A stretch of DNA of 64,000 nt from positions 124,001 through 188,000 of the forward strand of contig CACZCQ010000002.1 of assembly GCA_902779765.1 (NCBI GenBank). Direction: 5' to 3'. Made by a program: the position numbers and the translations under genes. Shown in pieces: positions 44,271 through 53,786 of this stretch. This DNA comes from an uncultured Bacteroidia bacterium (lineage in GTDB: Bacteria; Bacteroidota; Bacteroidia; Bacteroidales; UBA932). The notes under the pieces were generated by a model, which was given only the letters and a program-made list of their open reading frames with translations, made no database searches and was not told the DNA's origin. The number at the start of each line of letters is the position of its first letter. Within the stretch, counting starts at the first letter, position 1.

Positions 44271-44307
44271 CAGCGAGGGAGACAAAGATTATTTGTTTCC
44301 CTCGCTG
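44271..44307. terminator. Bidirectional terminator hairpin
   Basis: CAGCGAGGGA pairs with TCCCTCGCTG, and the stem extends through ACAAA/TTTGT around a 5-base loop. The minus-strand copy is followed by TTTTTTA. On the plus strand it lies 43 bases after the FISUMP-like gene. Confidence 0.7.
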
Positions 44308-44334
44308 TAAATTAATATTTTAAGAGTAATCTCT

Positions 44335-44355
44335 CTAGTATTCTTCTTCGTTAAA
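44335..44355 (-). repeat. Left copy of 21-bp flanking repeat
   Basis: CTAGTATTCTTCTTCGTTAAA matches 56106-56126 (CTAATACTCTTCCTCGTTAAA) at 18 of 21 positions in direct orientation, with both copies encoding FNEEEY plus stop on the minus strand. The pair brackets the AT-rich three-gene operon. Confidence 0.45.
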
Positions 44356-44481
44356 TTGGTCGCGGAGGATGGGATATTGCTTGGTAATCAATGGGTTAGG
44401 ATGCGTCATTGTAGTCTGGCCCCAGACCTGGCATGACTTATTTAACACTTCCTCCGCCAGAGACGAGTTGAAATAAAACAT
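44335..44481 (-). CDS. Possible 48-residue small protein or gene remnant
   Basis: An ATG at 44481 opens a 48-codon frame beginning MFYFNSSLAEEV and ending QYPILRDQFNEEEY before TAG. No family is recognised and no good ribosome site is seen. The last six residues and the surrounding bases match the end of the DUF2795 protein at 56106, so this may be a left-over or duplicated 3' end rather than a working gene. Confidence 0.3.
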   Translation of the reverse strand: MFYFNSSLAEEVLNKSCQVWGQTTMTHPNPLITKQYPILRDQFNEEEY

Positions 44482-44768
44482 GGCATAACTGTTTCATTGA
44501 GTTGCTCTCATTTTCATTGCCTCCGTGCAGTTTCTATTTATACGCTTAATGCTGCTTCAGTCACCCTTTGTTGTCGTATAATTGAAGATTTTGACTAGTT
44601 ATGTAATTGATAGCAAGAATACCTTGCACACATAATACACACTGAACTTGTATGGCACTGATATACGACAATATCGCGGTAAAAACCATGGAAGTTCTGA
44701 GGGGCATTATCACCAGCATCTAAATGTAGCTCGTAGACATTAGTCAAGAACAAGTGTTGAGATTTATA

Positions 44769-47700
44769 CTATCCTAACGAGCCATATCCTCCAGACCCGG
44801 AACTGAACGGAGCAGAGGACGATGGTGGATTAGCGGAAGTTGTATTGCCCCCAGTTTGAGATGAGCATGACGTTGTGTTCTGTACAGGTCTAGTAGCACA
44901 TTTTACAGGACTTGATTTAACAGTTCTCTGTAACTTGAATGAATTTTGGGATCTACACCCATCAATTGATTCCTGGCTACACACATTCCATAACGGATGA
45001 ACTAAGTGTTCAATAAGGGAAACACCTCGTTCCATAGTCGTGAAGTATCCGGAATGCCAATCATGTAAATCATTCTTGGTATAGACAATATTACCGGCAG
45101 GATGTGCATGTTCAACACGTTCGCCAAGTTCGTTCATAATTTTGGCCAGGTCACCATAAGGAGTAGACGACAAATCGGAGTATCCCATTTCGTATGTTCC
45201 ATCTATCATCAGTTTAATAATATCCATTCCTAGCCTCCAATCTAGAACATGGTGGATGCCTCTATTATAAAAAGTATCTAAGCACTTGGGGCATGCGGTG
45301 GCGCATTCATCTTTATGACTCAAAATAGCACGGATAAACTTGCTCTTGGGATTAGGAGACACGATGTCTTCCATAATTGATTGTAATTTGAGCACCCCCG
45401 TAGCCGGATCAGTTTTACAGAGTAACGAGATGAAACCGGCTCCATTTGCCGCTTTATCATTCAAATAAATGGATGGCATTCCACTCGTGGAATCAATTTT
45501 AACCTCACTTATCTCGATCTCTTCAGGTTGAATATCAATTTCATCCGCAAATGTCCTTTGTATTAACGTGGCGGCAGAATAAAAAGCGGCGATAATTGCG
45601 GAGCGATTACCCGTAAGGCAATTTAGATTAATCACTTGAGGAATTTTGGATACATCCATAGAAAGGCACAGGATATCAGTGACCTTTTTCGCTCCGATTG
45701 CGATTCTCTCCGGATTATTATCCGTGCTCCAATAATCCTTCTTATAACAGCCTTCTACCATGAAGTTGGGGGATGAGCCAATAACTTGGGCTTCGTTCGT
45801 CGGGGTAATCTGTTGTGAGAAGAAACGAGGTTCTACAAGATACGATCCAGCATTCTTGCGAATAGCTCGCTCTCCTCTAAAGAGTTCTCCGTTGTTGGTA
45901 TTAATATACCACACATCACCCTTCTTATTATCCCCGTTCCATACCTCCCATAACAAGGAACCTCCAGTAATGGATGCTGGCGCAGAGGATTTTGCATCCA
46001 CCCAAATCTCTACCGGCGTATAATTACTCCTTGTGTCGTCTTCATGGTTATATTCTCCCTTATTGCCAATAATTCTATCGGTTCTGAATGCCTTGGGAAT
46101 CACCAATCGAACAGTCGATAAGTTAATCGGATCAATAAGATTCTGATTATATGGCTCAACTGACATGATCTCCGCGCCATTCAAGTTAAGATTGTAGCTA
46201 TGCTGGAGAGGATCTAATTCTTCAGGGTCGATCGCCAAATCAGCTAACGTTTTTCTTCGAGCCAAGTAGGTTAGAGGGACAGTAAGACCTGCAGACTGAT
46301 ACTCGGCTGCATCCTTTGTCTTAATTGCTCCTGGAGCAAATTCTGTTATGGCCTGTTCAATAGGACGGTCTATAACTCCAGAGTATATTTCGTAGTACTT
46401 ATACGGCTGACCATCAGATGACCCGCTATGGTATAAAACTCGGATAGCAGAAGGCATTCCATACATTGGCAAGAGTCCGGCTTCTGCAAAAGCCTGGGCA
46501 TTATCATCTTGTGTGCTATTATCTATAGCTTCATCCATTAATGAGAGGATGTCATTATTTAACCATGAAATTAGATCAGAATTCAATGGGTCTGTTTGAG
46601 CAACAAACTGTGAAGTGTAATAATGAATAATACCATTAATGTCACTTTGATGGTTTTGGATCCAGTCTTTGATGCGAGGACGAACAACTGTTTTCCAATT
46701 ACCAGTATTCCCTAACTGCCCCGCAGTACCGGTTTTCGTCGCCCAGCCTTGTTCCCTTGAAGAAATAGCCATTAGTATGTGCTTGAGCACAATACGTTTG
46801 AGTATAACAGCATTAGGGACGCCGTCTACTATCGGATTGACAGAGATAGTAGGATATGCAGGGATCCCACCTGTTATTTCTTCAGTGGCCTGATAATAGT
46901 AATAGTTGTCATGACTCCTGCCGCGGCAAAAAGTTAGGGCGGCGGAGAATGCCTGACCTCTACGTCCCGCTCTACCAACTCTCTGCTGATAATTGTAACG
47001 TGTTGGAGGCATATTGCCCTGATAAATGGCCTGAAGACTTCCAATGTCCACACCAACCTCCATGGTCGTGGTTACGCTTAGCATATCGATGCAATTTGAC
47101 AATGGATTCTTTCCTGCCAGCATTATATCCTTGAAGCATAGCAGTCGTCCCATCTGATCATCCGTCTGACCTGTAAGTTCTTCAGAATGTAAACGCCTTG
47201 GATCGTGAGGCTCCTTTCTGACATCAAAGGAAATATAGTTGCTCGCCCATAAACTATCCACTTTCCCCGAGGAAGTTACCGGCAAGTCGCTGAGACAGGC
47301 GGTGTTGGTGCAAAATCCCAAACCTCTATGTAGATGAACACGTCCACACTTTGGACAAACATAGTAGTCATCTCCAGAATGCATTAGAACAAAACGTAAC
47401 GGCTTATTCAGTTCCAATTTCCCATCGTCATCGGTTGCAACAGAACGCATAGCGCTGCAAACAGCATCCCCCAATGTATTCTCATTATTCCCCGTTAAAA
47501 AAGCCAAACGTTGAACCACCTTTCTTAGAGGCTTTGAAAAGACTGAATAATTAGGCATTTCCTTGGCTTCAAAATCACCATCATATCTGTAGGCGTCACC
47601 GTAAACACGGATTAAGGCGTTAATCACACCTTCTATAGACAGGTTGTTTGAAGCCAAGTATGATTGAATAAGCTGACTTAAGTGATTAACTGCCTGAGAT

Positions 47701-50700
47701 TGGCTCGTGTCAGAAGAGGCCACATAGCCCAATCCTGCGACTTCGGTGTTCACATTAATAAACTGTCCAAAACAGTTGCTGAATACATTTGATTCAATGT
47801 TCCTATAAACGACTTCTCCGAGAGTCTTACCAGATGTGACCTTTACTAAGAACGCCCGGGATTTCATTTGCTCCTGTCCAGGGGTAAAATCATAGAACTG
47901 ATCCCAATATATGTCATCTTTGGGGTACATATCAGAATACTCTGATCCGGCGGGGTTTATGCCCAGTTTCAACAATTCTGCAACCAACTCGCCATCAATC
48001 ATATTATTGCTCCTGGAGACCATTTTATTAAGATCGACGCTGTCCACATTCGGAGAATATGAATTGATCTTTGCAATAACAATGTTAGTGGGTAATCCAG
48101 ATAATACTATTCCGCTGAGAGATGTGGCATCTGAAGTCGAAATGCCTGGCCAGCTATTGATTGTACTGATAACGATACTTGGCTGAACTCCACCTTGTAC
48201 CGCCGGCACTATCATAGACTTTAATTGATTCAGTTGAGTAGAAGCCGAGCCATTAGCTTTTTGGGCAATTAGATTGATAAAACAGAGACGCAACATATCA
48301 CGATAGTGTTCTCTCGCGATTAGTTTAGATTGTTCCGCCGCATCTTGTCTACTATCAGAGAACCCAATCAATTTGGATTTATGAGAACCGTGAGGATCTA
48401 ACTGATACAATAATTCTTTGCCGAAAATCTGGTTGTTTCGTCCCATACCAGTTCTGAAACTACGTATGGGAGATTGGGTATACTTTCTATTTAAGTAGTC
48501 TTTCTCGCATGCGGGACACTTACATGGTAGTGCCTTGAGCACCCTAGTATTATACTCAGTAAGTTCTGCTCCAGCAGAGTTCCTTGGACAATATAAAAAA
48601 CCATGGATGTATTCATCGCGTGCCACCTTGGGACCAAGAGCGAAAGTGATAGCGCCATCATATGGATTCAAGAACCCTTCTTTCCAGGCCCCGTGAATAG
48701 CATCGGAACCGGTATCTCGAGGTGATTTCTCTCCGATACAATTTACCACCCCAAAACGTTCATAATTGCCTGTTACGGGTTCACTACTAAACCAACCATT
48801 AAGCGCGCGGGCGCCACTGGGCCAGAATAAGGCATATTCATCAAGATTCTTTCTTTGAACCATAGGCGTAGCTTGCATGTTGGGAATCTTGTCAAGCTGA
48901 GGACTATTGAGTGAAAGGCCCACTTTACCTCTTGAAACACTATCGGCCCTATTACCACCAATAAACAATTCGCCACAACACTCACATCTAAGCAACTCCA
49001 AGACCCTATGCCCTCCATTCGATGAGACTTCTTCAGGATGAAATAGAATTTCACCAACATGTCCCGCATGGGCCTTGTCCGGCAGCAATTCTCCCCAAAG
49101 TCCGTCAATATAACGATAGAACTGATGAAACCTTAAACTGGGGAGATACTCATGATTAACAGCTCCTCTAAAGATTAAGAGACCTCTGATCGCATCATCG
49201 GATGGGGCACCTGGTAGTTTTTGTAAATCTGATAAAGCGAACGTAGTGCAGGCTGGCGAGACAAACTTTCGAAGGTCCTCGTAGATTTGGGGTGAATACT
49301 CGTCAACGAACTGGGCGAACGTTTTCGAGTATCTCGCCTTGTTAAGGAAGAGGCTCTCCGTGCTTACCTTTTCAGCCGCACTCTGTTCGTAATAAAACTT
49401 CCCGAAAGTGTTATTCTTGGAGAAAGTGTCGAAAACAGAATAGTCAAGCGGGGCCTGCTTTGCTGACGGAATACTTAAATCATATCCTTGCTGAATCGCA
49501 AAAGGCTTTTGTGGATCTGATATGCCAAAAAAATCAGCAAGATACTGTTGGGCGCCAAGGCCCAAAGAGGCACTGGATGCATACACGCGTAATTGTGGAT
49601 TCGCTTTCCCATTCTTCATGGGAGGAACACCGATGCGATCTAAGAACATTCTTAAGAGATAGGATACTTCAGCTCCAGCTGTTCCTCGATGCAAGTGCAA
49701 TTCATCCACGATTAAATGGAAAACAGCATCGGGATGATTTTGATAATAATTCCGAGTCTGGTCCAACATATCCTGCTCTTCAAAACGCATTAGCATTATG
49801 CTCAACATACTAATGTTTGTAATGAAGATGTCCGGACATGCCTTATGCATATCCTCTCGAACCAGCATTTCCCCTGTGAATTCCTGATCAGATAGGCGGG
49901 AAGATACATAAACATCATCGGGCTCGCATTCCCCATTTGATGCTGCTTTGGACAAGACTTGAGCTTGGTCAAATGATGCTGCCAATCGGGCAACCGCCTT
50001 GTATTTGTTCGGGGTCTCGCTATTATAGCTTCCGAAAAAAATACGATTCCCCTTACAATCCTTGTCGAGAAAAGCCCTCACGGCCGGAGAGTCCAACGCC
50101 TTTCTCAATCTGGCGACCTGATCTGCAACAAGGGCATTCATCGGATAAAGTAGGAGTGCTCTCATGGCGGCCGGACGAGTTTCGCCATTTCGTTGGCACG
50201 GCACATAAACTCCTTCCTGGTCAACAGTCTGCCACCAAGTAGGATTGTACCCGACAGCGGGAGCTGACCACTTGTTATTAGCCTCATATAATAATTCTGC
50301 AAACAGAGGCAACAAGAAGGATTCGGTTTTTCCAGAGCCGGTTCCAGATGTGATCAAGACATTCTTTCCTTCACCGTATCCCTTGCAGAGCATCTCGAAC
50401 TGATGCTTGTACGGAATGTAGTTCATTAAGCCGTTTGTAATAAAGGATGCGTACCCATCTGGCAAGGGTTTTAACCCATTATGCTTTGTATAATAATCAC
50501 CTGTAGCTGGCTTACACAGAGATGCAAGATCGCAACTCTCTGACTGATACTTCGGCAAAAGTTCGCAATAGGGCTCTTTTGCAAGGTTGTCGGATTTGCG
50601 GATTTCAGCATTCTTTTTCTTATCAATGCTCTGATCTTTGAAACGGTACATCGTCTCAAAATACCGCAGATAGTCTTCTTTGATTTTGTCGAAAGCGCCA

Positions 50701-50738
50701 ATAGGATCCTTAGACAAAAGCTGCTCGTATTGTGCCAT
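44769..50738 (-). CDS. Very large SF2 helicase with DUF1998 (DruE-like)
   Basis: The 1,989-residue protein has a Q-motif-like YKHQFEML, Walker A SGTGSGKTES at about residue 131 and the DEAD-type box VDELHLHRG at about 345. Motif VI is QQRVGRAGRRGQ. Several zinc-knuckle-like groups follow (CECCGELF, CPACEKDY, CPKCGRVHLHRG) and a C-terminal DUF1998-type CATACPKCLDTFYNRG. The end is a low-complexity Ser/Gly tail (SSSAPFSSGSGGYGSLG). Length and layout match DruE, the helicase common to all Druantia anti-phage types. DrmB or another DUF1998 helicase is less likely because of the size. The start lies 2 bases after the middle gene of the operon. A clear frame continues beyond its TAG stop. Confidence 0.85.
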   Translation of the reverse strand: MAQYEQLLSKDPIGAFDKIKEDYLRYFETMYRFKDQSIDKKKNAEIRKSDNLAKEPYCELLPKYQSESCDLASLCKPATGDYYTKHNGLKPLPDGYASFITNGLMNYIPYKHQFEMLCKGYGEGKNVLITSGTGSGKTESFLLPLFAELLYEANNKWSAPAVGYNPTWWQTVDQEGVYVPCQRNGETRPAAMRALLLYPMNALVADQVARLRKALDSPAVRAFLDKDCKGNRIFFGSYNSETPNKYKAVARLAASFDQAQVLSKAASNGECEPDDVYVSSRLSDQEFTGEMLVREDMHKACPDIFITNISMLSIMLMRFEEQDMLDQTRNYYQNHPDAVFHLIVDELHLHRGTAGAEVSYLLRMFLDRIGVPPMKNGKANPQLRVYASSASLGLGAQQYLADFFGISDPQKPFAIQQGYDLSIPSAKQAPLDYSVFDTFSKNNTFGKFYYEQSAAEKVSTESLFLNKARYSKTFAQFVDEYSPQIYEDLRKFVSPACTTFALSDLQKLPGAPSDDAIRGLLIFRGAVNHEYLPSLRFHQFYRYIDGLWGELLPDKAHAGHVGEILFHPEEVSSNGGHRVLELLRCECCGELFIGGNRADSVSRGKVGLSLNSPQLDKIPNMQATPMVQRKNLDEYALFWPSGARALNGWFSSEPVTGNYERFGVVNCIGEKSPRDTGSDAIHGAWKEGFLNPYDGAITFALGPKVARDEYIHGFLYCPRNSAGAELTEYNTRVLKALPCKCPACEKDYLNRKYTQSPIRSFRTGMGRNNQIFGKELLYQLDPHGSHKSKLIGFSDSRQDAAEQSKLIAREHYRDMLRLCFINLIAQKANGSASTQLNQLKSMIVPAVQGGVQPSIVISTINSWPGISTSDATSLSGIVLSGLPTNIVIAKINSYSPNVDSVDLNKMVSRSNNMIDGELVAELLKLGINPAGSEYSDMYPKDDIYWDQFYDFTPGQEQMKSRAFLVKVTSGKTLGEVVYRNIESNVFSNCFGQFINVNTEVAGLGYVASSDTSQSQAVNHLSQLIQSYLASNNLSIEGVINALIRVYGDAYRYDGDFEAKEMPNYSVFSKPLRKVVQRLAFLTGNNENTLGDAVCSAMRSVATDDDGKLELNKPLRFVLMHSGDDYYVCPKCGRVHLHRGLGFCTNTACLSDLPVTSSGKVDSLWASNYISFDVRKEPHDPRRLHSEELTGQTDDQMGRLLCFKDIMLAGKNPLSNCIDMLSVTTTMEVGVDIGSLQAIYQGNMPPTRYNYQQRVGRAGRRGQAFSAALTFCRGRSHDNYYYYQATEEITGGIPAYPTISVNPIVDGVPNAVILKRIVLKHILMAISSREQGWATKTGTAGQLGNTGNWKTVVRPRIKDWIQNHQSDINGIIHYYTSQFVAQTDPLNSDLISWLNNDILSLMDEAIDNSTQDDNAQAFAEAGLLPMYGMPSAIRVLYHSGSSDGQPYKYYEIYSGVIDRPIEQAITEFAPGAIKTKDAAEYQSAGLTVPLTYLARRKTLADLAIDPEELDPLQHSYNLNLNGAEIMSVEPYNQNLIDPINLSTVRLVIPKAFRTDRIIGNKGEYNHEDDTRSNYTPVEIWVDAKSSAPASITGGSLLWEVWNGDNKKGDVWYINTNNGELFRGERAIRKNAGSYLVEPRFFSQQITPTNEAQVIGSSPNFMVEGCYKKDYWSTDNNPERIAIGAKKVTDILCLSMDVSKIPQVINLNCLTGNRSAIIAAFYSAATLIQRTFADEIDIQPEEIEISEVKIDSTSGMPSIYLNDKAANGAGFISLLCKTDPATGVLKLQSIMEDIVSPNPKSKFIRAILSHKDECATACPKCLDTFYNRGIHHVLDWRLGMDIIKLMIDGTYEMGYSDLSSTPYGDLAKIMNELGERVEHAHPAGNIVYTKNDLHDWHSGYFTTMERGVSLIEHLVHPLWNVCSQESIDGCRSQNSFKLQRTVKSSPVKCATRPVQNTTSCSSQTGGNTTSANPPSSSAPFSSGSGGYGSLG

Positions 50739-50740
50739 AT

Positions 50741-53700
50741 TTATCGTTTAATTTGTTTTACTAATACAGGAATTGTTTGGGTCTTGTCTCCTTGGGGATG
50801 AACCGGAATATCTTTGACGTATTTTTCTATCTTATCAAGGTTGTTATTATCGAGGTTGACTGTATTGCAAATGATACTGGAAAATACCTCATTGAGATTG
50901 TTTCCTTCTAGGCGGTAAAAGACTGAAGCCGGCGAAGCCTTATAATAAACTTGATTACCGATAGCAAATGCCAATAGGTCAGATCCGTAGAATAGCGACA
51001 GTAGGCCAACTCTACCATCATAATTCCTGGTGTATTTCATTTTATACCAATTGTTCACTTGATATGAGAAAACGATGGATTCGTTTGATACCAAATCGGA
51101 AACTATCCTTCCAGATACTTTTGAAATAGCCCCGTGCAAGTATTGATAATTCTGCGATGTAGCTGTGGTGGCATAGTTCTTTTTCTCTATAGTAGGATCA
51201 TGAGCATTACTGGGGAGTCCTATAGTTTGCTCTTGATGGACAATAAATACCCTTTCTATACTGGGCATTCCTAATGACAGATCACAGAATGCCACATCGA
51301 GAACCGCTGGCAGCCCCATCCCAGACACAAAAGATATCTTCGCCAAATTCAGGCCCTTTAATGCTTTGGAATACTCCAACAAACAAATAGGGGTATTCTT
51401 GGAATTCTGACAGAAAGCACGAGCTAAGTGTTTAGGAATTGGCCTTAATTTTCCCTCTACTTCGTAATACTTATGTGTAACATACTTTCCACTCTTATCT
51501 TTAGTACACAAAACCTCATTCCCTTTGTTATCTTTAACCATACATGGGACTGTGCGTGAAGGAACTGAGAATAATGATTCCCCACCATTATTAATCCCGA
51601 ACTTTAGTGCAAAGCCCTTCATGTTCTCCATATTCGAGATTAGGTAATCCGCCACTGGATAATCTAATACCGGCCATTGTTCAATGGGCTCACCCTCAAA
51701 CAATATAACGTCGGGTAAACAAGCATATTCAGGTCGGGTAATTAATGCCCCATTATCATATGGCCGCTTTCGATAAATACTACTAGGACTGATATTATCT
51801 AATAAGGAATCAATGTCGGACTGACTATAAACACCCTTGACCACATAAGCATTTGCAAACTGAAGAATGCTATAATTACTCCTTTCCACATATTTGGAAA
51901 CAAGCTGATTAATATACTCTTTGCGATCAATGTCATAATAGGCCATGATATACCCTAGCCGACGTAATGCATAGATAACAGATTTGCGATTTGACTCAGT
52001 TGGGGTAATCCCCCAAAATGGCAGCGCAAACTCAATAGCCGCACGCATTTTTCTACCAGAGACACATCCGGAAGAGTCTGAGAGGTCATATAAAATCTGT
52101 ATAAGGATATCAGAGCCGACAGTTTTACCCCCCAAGTTATTATGGAGATGTTGCTTCCCTGTAACAATGTTTTTTACGCCTTTATCATCGACGGGGGAAT
52201 CTGTTATTTCTCCCCATCCATTCATGTGATAATTCGTTTGGAGCCCACCCCACTCGAAATCACAGGATACTTGTTCGGATACCACATCCTTTTCACCTTC
52301 TCGAATAATAAGATCCCCGCTCAAGTGTTGTGATGCGGTAGGCGGAAGCCTGAAATAGTACTTATTATTCACCCCTTTGATTAGACCATCCAGTCGTTTG
52401 AAATCCTGTCCGAGCTGATTGGGACGCCAAAAAACGCACTGTCCTTCAGAAAGAGCAACGCTAAACCAAGAACCAAGTTCGTTAAGTTGGAATGTGTCAT
52501 CTGCTTTTACACGATTCCTTCGCTCCGTCGTGGGCGCGGAATATGATTGTACGGAATACACATTGTATTCCTGTTCTAAAAAATCAGAAGGACACCACTC
52601 TTGTTCAAACGTCTTTAATCGCGCTGTTTTTTTGATAAAAACATAATAGTCCTTCCCACAAACGGGTGCTTCTACCTGTCGATAAATGTCGTCTGAAATG
52701 CGTTCAAAATAAAACCGTGAACCATATTCTGCAGTACCATCACCTACATTGCTAATCGTATACTTATTGCCCTCATAACGAAGTTGTTTTGCAGACAATG
52801 CCGCCAATGGGACATTCTCTGCAACATAATCTGAAGATGAAGGCTCTTCTGAAACTTCAAAGGAGCCCTGCTTTAGAGATAAATTGAATGGAAGGTTATA
52901 ATACTCACAGAAAACAGAGAAAGAATGTGACCCGTCAAAATCAAAGTATAACTCATATCCCCATTTGGCAATTGTATCTTGAATGTCGTTTCCGCATTTT
53001 GAGAACTTCTTTCCGAAGTTTAATTTGCCTCGAAGAATGTTTTTAACATAAGGTATATTTTCTTCTTTGATAATGATCCTGGTAAGGTCATTCTTACCGG
53101 CTTTCTCAAGCGCAGGGATTAAGATATTGTTTACAAAAAAAGAATATGACTCATATTGCCAATGAAGATTGTTGACCTCAAGGAAATCAACAAAATCTTC
53201 CCTCATTGATTTTTTGAGCACCAGATGATATTTAATGCGGCTTATATGTCTTTGGCTTCCACATATCATTCGGTCCGGATTAAAGCACGGATGATCCGCA
53301 TGTAATTGTTGCAGAAGAGGTTCTATCAACATTCCAGGGTTAGAGGCGTAATCTTCTCCTAAATACTCTCTAGCCTTTTCTTTAATCCTCGTATGATTAG
53401 CTCCTTGAAGACTTGCCAACAACATTATTGCGCACAACATTGCGAAATATGCCGGATAGTTATCTGCTTTCAAGGTCATCAACCGTTCAACTAGACTATT
53501 CCAAGTCCTAGCAGACGGAATGAGTGTTTTCCTATCACCCGTGCGATCTTCCCAAAAGAGCTTAAAACTTTCGAAGTCATCTCCACTCAAAAGAGTACAA
53601 GATAAGAACTGGTGAGTCCAATCCTGGCCTTCTTCATGTTTGATGTGATTGATCTCTGCGACTTGTGTTAAAACAGTTTCGTCTATATATAATATAGCAT

Positions 53701-53776
53701 TTTCCTCCTTTGACGGGAAGAAATATCGCCATAGTGCGCTGTTCCACTCGCAATACTTGTTGATTGGCCCAAACAT
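50741..53776 (-). CDS. Large protein of unknown fold in the Druantia-like operon (DruH candidate)
   Basis: A soluble protein of 1,011 residues when started at the ATG at 53776 (MFGPINKYCEWNSALWRYFF). The preceding 32 residues overlap the upstream gene and are discarded, leaving a 10-base gap. I see no Walker motif, nuclease motif or membrane helix. Visible features are an aromatic N-terminus of the WNxALxxxFF type, a helical first third, a beta-rich middle (ADDTFQLNELGSWFSVALSEGQ) and a C-terminal part with repeated beta strands. Druantia type III pairs DruE with a large uncharacterised protein, DruH; position and size make this gene a DruH candidate, but similarity to DruH is not shown. It lies 2 bases upstream of the large helicase gene. 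Confidence 0.7.
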   Translation of the reverse strand: MFGPINKYCEWNSALWRYFFPSKEENAILYIDETVLTQVAEINHIKHEEGQDWTHQFLSCTLLSGDDFESFKLFWEDRTGDRKTLIPSARTWNSLVERLMTLKADNYPAYFAMLCAIMLLASLQGANHTRIKEKAREYLGEDYASNPGMLIEPLLQQLHADHPCFNPDRMICGSQRHISRIKYHLVLKKSMREDFVDFLEVNNLHWQYESYSFFVNNILIPALEKAGKNDLTRIIIKEENIPYVKNILRGKLNFGKKFSKCGNDIQDTIAKWGYELYFDFDGSHSFSVFCEYYNLPFNLSLKQGSFEVSEEPSSSDYVAENVPLAALSAKQLRYEGNKYTISNVGDGTAEYGSRFYFERISDDIYRQVEAPVCGKDYYVFIKKTARLKTFEQEWCPSDFLEQEYNVYSVQSYSAPTTERRNRVKADDTFQLNELGSWFSVALSEGQCVFWRPNQLGQDFKRLDGLIKGVNNKYYFRLPPTASQHLSGDLIIREGEKDVVSEQVSCDFEWGGLQTNYHMNGWGEITDSPVDDKGVKNIVTGKQHLHNNLGGKTVGSDILIQILYDLSDSSGCVSGRKMRAAIEFALPFWGITPTESNRKSVIYALRRLGYIMAYYDIDRKEYINQLVSKYVERSNYSILQFANAYVVKGVYSQSDIDSLLDNISPSSIYRKRPYDNGALITRPEYACLPDVILFEGEPIEQWPVLDYPVADYLISNMENMKGFALKFGINNGGESLFSVPSRTVPCMVKDNKGNEVLCTKDKSGKYVTHKYYEVEGKLRPIPKHLARAFCQNSKNTPICLLEYSKALKGLNLAKISFVSGMGLPAVLDVAFCDLSLGMPSIERVFIVHQEQTIGLPSNAHDPTIEKKNYATTATSQNYQYLHGAISKVSGRIVSDLVSNESIVFSYQVNNWYKMKYTRNYDGRVGLLSLFYGSDLLAFAIGNQVYYKASPASVFYRLEGNNLNEVFSSIICNTVNLDNNNLDKIEKYVKDIPVHPQGDKTQTIPVLVKQIKR

Positions 53777-53786
53777 TCTTAATCTT

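Larger units (their letters stand above)
44228..44768. other. Gene-poor stretch left of the defence operon
   Basis: This 541-base gap holds a strong hairpin at 44271-44307 and a short minus-strand frame at 44335-44481 ending FNEEEY. It also holds a minus-strand frame continuing in phase beyond the stop of the large helicase gene (about 57 sense codons, to about 44595). It is AT-richer than the left flank. I see no other gene in it. Confidence 0.5.

Noticed and set aside
44595-44768. Remnant of a phospholipase D (DrmC-like) gene after the large helicase
   Set aside because: The in-phase frame contains no HxK motif and is too short to support this.
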